6,374 bases of DNA from Rhizobiaceae bacterium (GTDB lineage: Bacteria; Pseudomonadota; Alphaproteobacteria; Rhizobiales; Rhizobiaceae): positions 1 to 6,374 of the forward strand of contig JAGWJK010000265.1 of NCBI GenBank assembly GCA_028865845.1, in the 5' to 3' direction. The notes below the pieces were generated by a model that saw nothing but the letters and a program-made list of their open reading frames with translations, did not search any database and was not told the DNA's origin. This document shows positions 1 through 5,196 of the stretch, piece by piece (the stretch's first letter is position 1; every line of letters begins with the position of its first letter). Made by a program: the position numbers and the translations under genes.

Positions 1-45
1 CAAACTGAAATCTTTTTTGACTACCTCCGCCCGGACAATGTCTGA
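1..45 (+). CDS. C-terminal end of an upstream gene (partial, unknown)
   Basis: Reading from base 1, the frame gives QTEIFFDYLRPDNV followed by TGA at 43-45. The stop lies 12 bases before the ATG of the PanB-like gene, and the tail overlaps that gene's Shine-Dalgarno sequence (GAAGGA, 44-49). This is the usual spacing of translationally linked genes in one operon. The residues (acidic, aromatic, no low complexity) look like a real protein end, but 14 residues are too few to assign a family. It could be chance, since one frame open over 14 codons is not rare in GC-rich DNA. The close fit to the next gene is the main support. Confidence 0.5.
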   Translation, partial: QTEIFFDYLRPDNV

Positions 46-57
46 AGGATATGCATT

Positions 58-855
58 ATGAGGAAACCAGCCAGGCCGACCGTGCATGACCTTCTCGCGA
101 TGAAAGGGAAGCGCCAGCTCAGCATGCTGAGGGTTGTCACTCTCGATGAAGCGGCGGCGGCAGAAGCAGCCGGAATCGATATGATTTCCGTACCCTACGA
201 GCTTTTGTTTGATCCGCAATTCAGAGACGCCGCACCCGGCCGCTTTGCCATTCCAGGGGGTGACTACGGGGAGATTGGCGCCACGACGGACGAAATCCTT
301 CGATCAGCGGTGAAGATGCGGGCTGCATCGGCCGACGCCATTTATTGTGCAGCCAGTTTGCAGACCATTCGACGACTGCGTGACGAATATATCCCTGTCT
401 GTGGACATACCGGTCTCATTCCGTCACAGGCAACCTGGACCGGAGGCTTCCGGGCCGTCGGCAAGACGGCCGAAACAGCTGCCTTCGTCTACAAGCAAGT
501 CAAGGACCTGGAGGCGGCTGGCGCCTTCTGCGTCGAGATCGAGGTCGTGCCGGCCGATGTTGCCGCCGCGATTTCGCAGTTGACGCCAATGCTTCTTCTT
601 TCCATGGGCGCGGGTTCCGGCTGCGATGCGCAATATCTCTTTTCGGAGGACGTGCTTGGATTGAACCGCGGCCACTATCCGCGGCATGCGAAGGTCTACC
701 GAAATCTCGCGGCCGAATATGATCGCTTGCAAGCCGAAAGAATTGCAGCTTTCAGCGAATACGCCTCCGATGTCGTGAGCGGCGCATATCCCGAAAATCG
801 TCATAGCGTGTCGATCGATCCCGAAGAACTATCCAGATTTCTGAGAAGCCTTTAG
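58..855 (+). CDS. PanB-family (ketopantoate hydroxymethyltransferase-like) protein with altered active site
   Basis: The 265-residue product has PanB-family length and fold markers. IPVCGHTGL (112-120) matches the PanB VPVCGHLGL block, IEVVP (161-165) matches LECVP with the catalytic Glu (E. coli E181) kept as E162, and GAGSGCDAQ (184-192), RGHYPRHAK (204-212) and SGAYPENRHS (241-250) match the C-terminal PanB blocks. PanB adds a hydroxymethyl group from methylene-tetrahydrofolate to 2-oxoisovalerate, in the cytoplasm, for pantothenate synthesis. Here the DSLGM metal/substrate motif is replaced by PYELL (46-50), and the region of K112 and E114 reads YCA (96-98). Two metal ligands and the substrate lysine are therefore missing by my hand alignment; D69 may still match D84. 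Genuine ketopantoate synthesis is doubtful, and a relative in the PEP-mutase/isocitrate-lyase superfamily with another substrate is more likely. The ATG start at 58 follows GAAGGA by 8 bases. No panC is visible. Membership of the family is confident; the reaction is not. Confidence 0.85.
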   Translation: MRKPARPTVHDLLAMKGKRQLSMLRVVTLDEAAAAEAAGIDMISVPYELLFDPQFRDAAPGRFAIPGGDYGEIGATTDEILRSAVKMRAASADAIYCAASLQTIRRLRDEYIPVCGHTGLIPSQATWTGGFRAVGKTAETAAFVYKQVKDLEAAGAFCVEIEVVPADVAAAISQLTPMLLLSMGAGSGCDAQYLFSEDVLGLNRGHYPRHAKVYRNLAAEYDRLQAERIAAFSEYASDVVSGAYPENRHSVSIDPEELSRFLRSL

Positions 856-931
856 AAGGCGTCGTGGACCAGCAACTGGATGAAAGTACGATCCACTCGC
901 CCACAACGCCTGCCGTCTGCGTGATCCTGTG

Positions 932-955
932 GTTTTCTGCCGCGTTTCGGAAAAC
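932..955. repeat. Hairpin in the convergent gap
   Basis: GTTTTCTG (932-939) pairs with CGGAAAAC (948-955) around an 8-base loop, with one wobble pair. It lies between the convergent PanB-like and SDR genes, where terminators are expected. No clear T-run follows on either strand, so a role in termination or 3'-end stability is only inferred. Confidence 0.3.
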
Positions 956-973
956 GAGCCGGCGTAAACCGGC
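951..973 (-). terminator. Weak candidate terminator of the SDR gene
   Basis: GCCGG and CCGGC arms enclose a 6-base loop at 958-973. On the minus strand they are followed by TCGTTTTCC (957-949), a short T-run. The hairpin starts 13 bases after the SDR stop, the right place for an intrinsic terminator. The stem is only 5 bp and the T-run is poor. It also competes with the adjacent 932-955 hairpin, so the two may act together or neither may terminate efficiently. Confidence 0.35.
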
Positions 974-985
974 CCACCGGCGGGC

Positions 986-1786
986 TTATTTTGTCGTGTA
1001 GCCGCCGTTGACGAGAATGGTCTGGCCGGTCATCCACCAGCCTTCTGAAACGAGGAAACGGATGTAGGGCACGATGTCCTCGATGTCGGTGAGGCCGGTC
1101 TTCGAGAACTTCGACAGCGCCGCCGCGCTCTTGTGATAGGCTTGTGCGTCGGCACTTTCCTGTCCGTAGAAGAAGGACGTATCCATCGGGCCGGGGCCGA
1201 TCGCCGTGACCGAAATGCCGCGCTCGCCGAACTCCTTCGAGGCCGCGCGCGTAAAGTGTTCGACCGGCGCCTTTGTACCGGCATAAATCGAATAGAACGG
1301 CGTAAACGCTCCGAGCAGCGACGTGACCAGCGTGCAGATCTTGCCGTTGTCGTTGAGCGACTTGCCGGCTTCCTTGATGAAGAAGAAAGCTGACTTGGCG
1401 TTGACCGCGCTCATCTCGTTATAGTCGTCCTCGGAAATTTCGGCGATCGGTTTCTTCAAGACCTTGCCGACAGTGTTGATGGCGATATCGGGCTTGCCGA
1501 AGGTGGCGATCGCATCGGCAAAGAGCTTTTCGACAGCAGCCGCCGTGGTGAGATTGGCCTGGAAAGCCGCGGCCTCGGCACCGGCGGCCTTGACGGCTGT
1601 CACCGTGGCCTCAGCTTCTGCTTTGGTTGCGGCACTATTGTAGTGGATGGCGATGGCCTGAGCGCCTTGCGCGGCAAAATCGCGGGCGATGAGGCCGCCG
1701 AGGTTTTTGGCACCGCCGGCGATGATAACTGTTTTGTCCTTGATGGAGATGATAACTGTTTTGTCCTTGATGGAATGGTCTGTCAT
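986..1786 (-). CDS. SDR family oxidoreductase (short-chain dehydrogenase/reductase)
   Basis: The 266-residue product is a classical SDR. It has a nucleotide-binding glycine motif AGGAKNLGG (23-31, variant of TGxxxGxG), an NTVG segment (104-107, variant of NNAG), N129 in VNAKS, catalytic S156, the Y168-x3-K172 pair in YAGTK, and PGPMDT (198-203) after strand 6. HYNS (48-51) after strand 2 is common in NADP(H)-preferring, FabG-like members. It should catalyse reversible NAD(P)-dependent alcohol/ketone conversion in the cytoplasm; the substrate cannot be read from sequence. The ATG at 1786 follows AGGAGG (1795-1800 complement) by 8 bases. It is divergent from the LysR gene, so LysR control is likely. 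The N-terminus is unusual: SIKDKTVII occurs twice in tandem (5-13 and 14-22) because of a 27-bp DNA duplication, which makes the first beta strand redundant. No nearby alternative start would bypass it. Catalytic residues are intact, so activity may survive. Confidence 0.9.
   Translation of the reverse strand: MTDHSIKDKTVIISIKDKTVIIAGGAKNLGGLIARDFAAQGAQAIAIHYNSAATKAEAEATVTAVKAAGAEAAAFQANLTTAAAVEKLFADAIATFGKPDIAINTVGKVLKKPIAEISEDDYNEMSAVNAKSAFFFIKEAGKSLNDNGKICTLVTSLLGAFTPFYSIYAGTKAPVEHFTRAASKEFGERGISVTAIGPGPMDTSFFYGQESADAQAYHKSAAALSKFSKTGLTDIEDIVPYIRFLVSEGWWMTGQTILVNGGYTTK
1721..1774. repeat. Perfect 27-bp tandem duplication inside the SDR gene
   Basis: Bases 1721-1747 and 1748-1774 are identical and directly adjacent (unit begins GATGATAACTG and ends CTTGATGGA). 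The length is nine codons, so the frame is kept and SIKDKTVII is encoded twice just before the cofactor-binding glycine loop. Perfect identity, including synonymous positions, suggests a recent slippage or recombination event. An assembly artefact is the main alternative. Confidence 0.95.
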
Positions 1787-1794
1787 GGAAAGAG

Positions 1795-1801
1795 CCTCCT
1801 T
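1795..1801 (-). promoter_or_regulatory. Strong Shine-Dalgarno that sets the SDR start
   Basis: The minus strand reads AAGGAGG at 1801-1795, eight bases before the ATG at 1786-1784. This fixes the start upstream of the duplicated segment, so both copies are translated. Confidence 0.85.
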
Positions 1802-1848
1802 GAGTGGACGAGGCGACGGACCGCGCCGCCTTGGTCGACGCTCAAACT

Positions 1849-1877
1849 ATCGTCTGGATTTTCTTGATAAAGACGAT
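1849..1877. promoter_or_regulatory. Inverted repeat ATCGTCT-N15-AGACGAT, candidate regulator site
   Basis: Two perfect 7-bp arms (1849-1855 and 1871-1877) lie in the divergent SDR/LysR intergenic region. Their centre is 27 bp from the centre of the neighbouring 1881-1899 palindrome. The segment between the arms contains TTCTTGATAAAGA (1861-1873), which fits T-N11-A with a TCTT/AAGA partial dyad. LysR regulators commonly bind two neighbouring sites (recognition and activation), so this could be the second one. That reading is inferred from position and symmetry. Confidence 0.4.
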
Positions 1878-1880
1878 CAT

Positions 1881-1899
1881 TCTGACATCATCTGTCAGA
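1881..1899. promoter_or_regulatory. Perfect palindrome TCTGACA-N5-TGTCAGA, candidate LysR operator
   Basis: A 7-5-7 perfect inverted repeat sits 29 bases before the LysR start and 94 bases from the SDR start. CTGACA within each arm also resembles a -35 element (5 of 6 to TTGACA) on each strand, so binding here could repress one or both genes. The central dyad is T-N13-A (1883/1897), not the textbook T-N11-A. Promoter -10 elements could not be placed with confidence. The likely ligand of the site is the adjacent LysR protein, by the family's usual divergent autoregulated arrangement. Confidence 0.55.
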
Positions 1900-1927
1900 C
1901 TTATCGAACAATAACGCAGAGACCGGC

Positions 1928-2857
1928 TTGGACCGCATCGACCTTTTCCGCATCTTCACTCGCGTCGTCGACTCTGCGAGCTTCACCCGAGCCGCAGATG
2001 CGCTGGGCATGCCACGTTCGTCGGTGTCAGCGGCGGTGGCGGAACTGGAAAGCCGCGTCGGGGCGCGGCTCCTGTATCGAACCACACGCAGGGTCTCGCC
2101 CACACAAGATGGAACAGCATTTTATCAACGTTGTCTGCGCCTGATCGCGGATGTCGAGGAAACCGAAGGGCTTTTTCGCGGAAGCGCGTCAAAACCTTCG
2201 GGCAAGTTGCGCATCGAAGTTCCGGGCCGAATCGGCAGGCTGATCATCGCCCCGGCGTTGCCTTCTTTCCTTCAGGAATATCAGGATATCGATATCGACC
2301 TTGGCGTCACCGATCGCGCGGTCAATCTGGTCGAAGACAGCGTCGACTGTGTATTGCGCGTCGGGCCGCTCAGCGATTCCACGCTGATCGCACGACCGAT
2401 CGGCAAACTGGCGCTCGTCAATGTTGCGAGCCCTCGCTATCTTGCCGAACGTGGTATGCCGCAGACGCCTGATGAACTAGGCGATCATCTGGCAGTCAAT
2501 TATGCTTCGCCATCGACCGGTCGGGTCGAATTTTGGGAATGGATGGAGGGCGACGAACTTCGCAATCTGTCCATGCAGGCCCGCGTGACCGTCAACAGCG
2601 CCGAGGCCTATATCGCCTGCTGTCTTGCCGGCCTCGGCCTGATCCAGATCCCTGCCTATGATATAAGGGACCATCTCGATGCCGGTGAGCTTGTCGAGGT
2701 TCTATCAGGCTATCGCGCCGAACCTCTTCCCATGACGCTGCTCTATCCGCATCGGCAGCATCTTTCTCGTCGGGTACAGGTATTCGCCGAATGGCTGGAG
2801 GCGCTGCTGAAAGGTGCCGTCATACAAGGGTTGCCTGGGATCTATGGCGAGGCATGA
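1928..2857 (+). CDS. LysR-type transcriptional regulator (CrgA-like)
   Basis: The 309-residue product opens with the typical LysR N-terminus MDRIDLFRIF and a winged helix-turn-helix over residues 1-60 (SFTRAADALGMPRSSVSAAV at 18-37 is the recognition region). A linker helix follows, then an effector-binding domain of the periplasmic-binding-protein type from about residue 92 to 292. DCVLRVGPLSDSTLIARPIG (140-159) is characteristic of the CrgA-like subgroup. It is a DNA-binding cytoplasmic regulator that responds to an unknown small molecule. The start is TTG at 1928, chosen because it gives the canonical N-terminus; no ATG is available and the Shine-Dalgarno is weak (AGAGA at about 1918-1922), consistent with low expression. 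It is divergent from the SDR, with paired inverted repeats between them, so the SDR is the probable target. The CoA-transferase 210 bp downstream might also be, but nothing in the sequence shows that. Confidence 0.93.
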   Translation: MDRIDLFRIFTRVVDSASFTRAADALGMPRSSVSAAVAELESRVGARLLYRTTRRVSPTQDGTAFYQRCLRLIADVEETEGLFRGSASKPSGKLRIEVPGRIGRLIIAPALPSFLQEYQDIDIDLGVTDRAVNLVEDSVDCVLRVGPLSDSTLIARPIGKLALVNVASPRYLAERGMPQTPDELGDHLAVNYASPSTGRVEFWEWMEGDELRNLSMQARVTVNSAEAYIACCLAGLGLIQIPAYDIRDHLDAGELVEVLSGYRAEPLPMTLLYPHRQHLSRRVQVFAEWLEALLKGAVIQGLPGIYGEA

Positions 2858-3053
2858 GTGCCGCACCGGGACTGCGATCGACCGCGCCGAGACAGACATC
2901 GATAAGGCCGCGACATACCCCGCCTTGCAAAATATGCGCCGCGTGTTTCTTATAGAGCGTCGCCTGCAGCACACGGGAGCGCCTGCGATCTCGCGAATGC
3001 CGGGGAGGACGTGATTATCGAAATGGATACTGGTTTGTTCTGAAAAGTGCACT

Positions 3054-3063
3054 GGGAGGAGGG
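3054..3063 (+). promoter_or_regulatory. Shine-Dalgarno that decides the CoA-transferase start
   Basis: GGGAGGAGGG ends 4 bases before the ATG at 3068. A GTG at 3047 in the same frame would give seven extra residues (MHWEEGP), but those codons encode this ribosome binding site, so 3068 is the better start. Confidence 0.8.
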
Positions 3064-3067
3064 CCCA

Positions 3068-4405
3068 ATGACCACGATCCATCAGACGCTGTATCGCGAG
3101 CGCCTGACATCAGCACAAGGGGCGGTCAGCCTGATCCCGTCCGGGGCGAAGGTCGCGATGCCGCTGGCCGCCGGCCAGCCGCCCGCCATTCTTGCCGCAC
3201 TTGCCGAGCGAGCACACGCAAGAGCCGTCGAAAACGTGCAGCTTCATTATCTCCTTTGCACGGGTGTTGCCGGCACCAGCGTGTTCGATTTCGAACTGCG
3301 CGACCGGATCGTGCCGGTGAGCTATTTTCACGGGGGCGTGGAGCGCGCACTGGACAAACGTCGAATGGCCGAGGCATTGCCCGCCGTCGATATCGTCCCC
3401 TGTCATTTCAGCCAGGTGCCGCGCGCCATGATTGAGCATGTCGGCGTCGACACGCTGATTGCGACCGTTTCCCCGATGGATGAGGACGGCAATTTCAGTC
3501 TCGGTGCCAGCACCGACTATTCGCTGACTGTCTCGCGAAAACCCGGAATCCGGCTTATCCTTGAGGTCAATCCCAATATGCCCTATGTGCGCGGCGATTG
3601 CATGATCCCGGTTTCAAGCGTCACGGCACTGGTCGAAAATGATGCCGGCTTGCCGATCCTGCCCGCTGCGCCGCGCAATGAGGTGGATGATGCGATAGGG
3701 GCGATCATCGCAAGCCTGGTGAACGACGGCGATTGCCTGCAAATGGGGATCGGCGCCTTGCCCGATGCCGTCTGCTCGGGGCTTTCCGGACATCGCCATC
3801 TTGGCATCCATACGGAGATGATGACGCCCGGCCTTGCCGCACTCATCAAGACGGGCGTGGTCGACAATACCCGCAAGCAGACCCATGCCGGCCGCTCCAT
3901 CTTCACCTTTGCGCTTGGAGACCAAGCGCTTTACGACTTCCTGAACGACCACCCGGCGATCGAGGCCTATCCCGTCGATTACGTCAACAATCCCTTCGTT
4001 ATTTCCCAGAATGATCGGGTGGTGTCGGTCAATGCAACGCTGCAGATCGACCTGAATGGAGCCTGCAATTCGGAATTCATGAACGGAAGACAGTTCAGTG
4101 CTTCCGGCGGCCAGGTCGATTTCGTGCGCGGCGCCTATGCTTCGCGGGGCGGACGCTCGATCATTGCCTGCCATTCCACGGCGGCGAAAGGTACGCTTTC
4201 GCGCATCGTGCCGGCGCTGACCGGGCCGGTCACGACATCGCGCAACGATATCCATATCGTCGTGACGGAATACGGATGGACTGATCTCAAGGGCAAGTCC
4301 GTGGCCGAACGGGCGCGGGCACTGATCGGCCTGGCTCATCCCGATTTTCGCGAGGAACTCGACCGCGCAGCCTATGGCGCGGGGCTTTATGCCAGCGCCG
4401 TGTAG
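3068..4405 (+). CDS. Acetyl-CoA hydrolase/transferase family CoA-transferase (4-hydroxybutyrate or butyrate CoA-transferase type)
   Basis: The 445-residue product matches the class I CoA-transferase family that includes acetyl-CoA hydrolase, 4-hydroxybutyrate CoA-transferase and butyryl-CoA:acetate CoA-transferase, and is close to their usual 430-450 residues. Visible markers are MGIGALPDAV (226-235), the active-site segment LGIHTEMMTPG (245-255) with the probable catalytic glutamate E250 that forms the CoA thioester, GGQVDFVRGA (347-356), and TEYGWTDLKGKS (400-411) near the end. It should move CoA between a short-chain acyl-CoA and a free acid in the cytoplasm, usually with acetyl-CoA as donor; the acyl group cannot be read from sequence. 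It has no signal peptide and no truncation. It follows the LysR gene in the same direction after 210 bp, so it could have its own promoter. A hairpin with a T-rich tail at 4521-4544 is the likely end of its transcript. A 269-residue open frame on the opposite strand is a shadow. Confidence 0.92.
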   Translation: MTTIHQTLYRERLTSAQGAVSLIPSGAKVAMPLAAGQPPAILAALAERAHARAVENVQLHYLLCTGVAGTSVFDFELRDRIVPVSYFHGGVERALDKRRMAEALPAVDIVPCHFSQVPRAMIEHVGVDTLIATVSPMDEDGNFSLGASTDYSLTVSRKPGIRLILEVNPNMPYVRGDCMIPVSSVTALVENDAGLPILPAAPRNEVDDAIGAIIASLVNDGDCLQMGIGALPDAVCSGLSGHRHLGIHTEMMTPGLAALIKTGVVDNTRKQTHAGRSIFTFALGDQALYDFLNDHPAIEAYPVDYVNNPFVISQNDRVVSVNATLQIDLNGACNSEFMNGRQFSASGGQVDFVRGAYASRGGRSIIACHSTAAKGTLSRIVPALTGPVTTSRNDIHIVVTEYGWTDLKGKSVAERARALIGLAHPDFREELDRAAYGAGLYASAV

Positions 4406-4520
4406 GCGATAAGCTTGTGGCATCGAAAAAAACAGCTTGCTCGCCTTGAAGCCACCGAGGTCCGTTCAATGGCTGAAGCTGTTGAGCGCCTCGTCGTTTT
4501 CGGTCGCGGATATCGCTGTG

Positions 4521-4544
4521 GCAGCGGGAACGCTGCATTTTATT
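4521..4544 (+). terminator. Candidate intrinsic terminator after the CoA-transferase
   Basis: A 6-bp GC-rich stem (GCAGCG 4521-4526, CGCTGC 4531-4536) is capped by a GGAA tetraloop of the GNRA type. It is followed by ATTTTATT (4537-4544). Its form fits a rho-independent terminator, about 115 bases downstream of the CoA-transferase stop in an otherwise GC-rich sequence. The T-run is interrupted, which lowers confidence. Confidence 0.5.
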
Positions 4545-4550
4545 CTCAAG

Positions 4551-4576
4551 TAATAGAAAACATTATTAGAAAAGAT
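4551..4576. repeat. AT-rich 13-bp tandem direct repeat
   Basis: TAATAGAAAACAT (4551-4563) is followed directly by TATTAGAAAAGAT (4564-4576), matching at 11 of 13 positions. TAATA and TATTA also form an 8-base-spaced inverted repeat. The patch is strikingly AT-rich against its surroundings. It could be a regulator-binding or UP-like element for the downstream small gene, or simply the tail of the preceding terminator region. Confidence 0.4.
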
Positions 4577-4721
4577 GCTCGAACTCGTTTTTGCCTTTCC
4601 TCGACCAGGCAATTTAAGCCTTGGCTGACCTCCGATCGCAACGCCGCGCAACATGCAGCAATAGGCGACGCCGGCTTGCCATGCGACTGTCCATTCAAGC
4701 AACGGCAGCACCGCTTGCCGA

Positions 4722-4776
4722 GGATCGTCTGATCCCTTAGTTTAAGGAAGCAATGATGCGCATTCTTTCGACATAA
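4722..4776 (+). promoter_or_regulatory. Possible leader: two hairpins and a 7-codon ORF
   Basis: GGATC-GTCT-GATCC (4722-4735) is followed by CCTTA-GTT-TAAGG (4735-4747), whose 3' arm overlaps the Shine-Dalgarno AAGGAAG (4744-4750) of a short frame ATG ATG CGC ATT CTT TCG ACA TAA (4753-4776, MMRILST). It ends 73 bases before the small gene at 4850. The arrangement resembles a regulatory leader, but stems of 5 bp are short and the ORF may be chance. Confidence 0.25.
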
Positions 4777-4837
4777 CAAGCCTTCCGCTTCCCGCTCCGA
4801 TCACAACACGCAATCTCGCGTGGTGTCGGCGCGTGCC

Positions 4838-4844
4838 AAGGAGG
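4838..4844 (+). promoter_or_regulatory. Shine-Dalgarno that sets the start of the small gene
   Basis: AAGGAGG lies five bases before ATG 4850. The frame also contains GTG codons at 4820 and 4823, but translation from them would run through this site, so 4850 is preferred. Confidence 0.8.
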
Positions 4845-4849
4845 CGCTT

Positions 4850-5191
4850 ATGCAAAAGAACTACCTGCCTATTTCCATTTATCCTTCCACCGCACTCCAT
4901 CGCATCATCGGTCCAGACTTCGAGAAAATCGCCGGCCTAGCACTCAGGGAAGTCCTCAAAAATCGAAGAAGTCTGGAGATAGCCCATCAACAAGTAGCCT
5001 GGAAAAATCTGACAATCGCGTTTTCATCGAGGATCACGACAAGCGGCAATCTCATCATCGAACTCGATATCGGCGACCCAAGATTGAAGGACCGGATAAT
5101 TCTCGAAGAAGACATGCATAAGGGCCGAGGCGCCGGCGACAAGCGGCCAGGTCAGTTCGGAGCGGGAAAGAAAACGGCGAAAGCCTGGTGA
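4850..5191 (+). CDS. Small basic hypothetical protein (113 residues)
   Basis: I do not recognise a family. The product starts MQKNYLPISIYPSTAL and has an amphipathic helix-like stretch at 23-40 (DFEKIAGLALREVLKNRR). A probable beta-rich middle follows (LTIAFSSRI 54-62, NLIIELDIG 67-75, DRIILEED 81-88), and the tail is basic and Gly/Lys-rich (91-113), likely disordered. There is no signal peptide or membrane segment, so it should be cytoplasmic. The gene looks genuine because AAGGAGG sits five bases before its ATG and a very strong intrinsic terminator begins five bases after its TGA, which also makes it a single-gene transcription unit or the end of one. The basic tail would suit nucleic-acid or protein binding, but that is only a guess. 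A minus-strand frame (5024-5401) overlaps its 3' end. Confidence 0.7.
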   Translation: MQKNYLPISIYPSTALHRIIGPDFEKIAGLALREVLKNRRSLEIAHQQVAWKNLTIAFSSRITTSGNLIIELDIGDPRLKDRIILEEDMHKGRGAGDKRPGQFGAGKKTAKAW

Positions 5192-5196
5192 GTGCA

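Larger units (their letters stand above)
4406..4849. other. 444-bp stretch without a recognisable gene
   Basis: Open frames here on both strands have compositions unlike proteins (Cys/Arg/His-rich) and no matching start signals, so I call none. An imperfect hairpin follows the CoA-transferase stop (GGCGA/TCGCC and AAGCT/AGCTT arms, 4405-4445, around a run of A). Then come the candidate terminator (4521-4544), an AT-rich tandem repeat (4551-4576), a small hairpin AGGC-N7-GCCT (4607-4621) and a possible leader (4722-4776). The promoter of the small gene at 4850 must lie here or further upstream, but no -35/-10 pair stands out. A decayed gene is possible. Confidence 0.5.

Noticed and set aside
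424..804. 126-codon open frame on the minus strand
   Set aside because: Antisense shadow of the PanB-like gene without recognisable protein features.
848..860. Hairpin GCCTT-TAG-AAGGC around the stop of the PanB-like gene
   Set aside because: Perfect, but only 5 bp with a 3-base loop and no T-run; not convincing as a terminator.
852..1037. 61-codon minus-strand frame in the convergent gap
   Set aside because: Arg/His-rich random composition, overlaps the SDR 3' end in another frame, no Shine-Dalgarno or family feature.
2925..2956. Possible promoter TTGCAA-N19-TTATAG upstream of the CoA-transferase
   Set aside because: Spacing is too long for a standard housekeeping promoter and the -10 match is poor, so it is not called.
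1901..3024. Shared TTATCGAA in the LysR upstream region (1901-1908) and before the CoA-transferase (3015-3022), as a possible common operator
   Set aside because: An eight-base match between two intergenic regions of this size is expected by chance often enough, and the flanks do not match.
3614..4423. 269-codon open frame on the minus strand
   Set aside because: It lies fully opposite the well-supported CoA-transferase gene, has no family motif, and long antisense frames are common opposite GC-rich genes with G/C third positions.
4415..4732. 105-codon + strand frame after the CoA-transferase
   Set aside because: TTG start with no Shine-Dalgarno, Cys/Arg-rich random-looking composition, and it contains the candidate terminator hairpin; two overlapping minus-strand frames are equally unconvincing.
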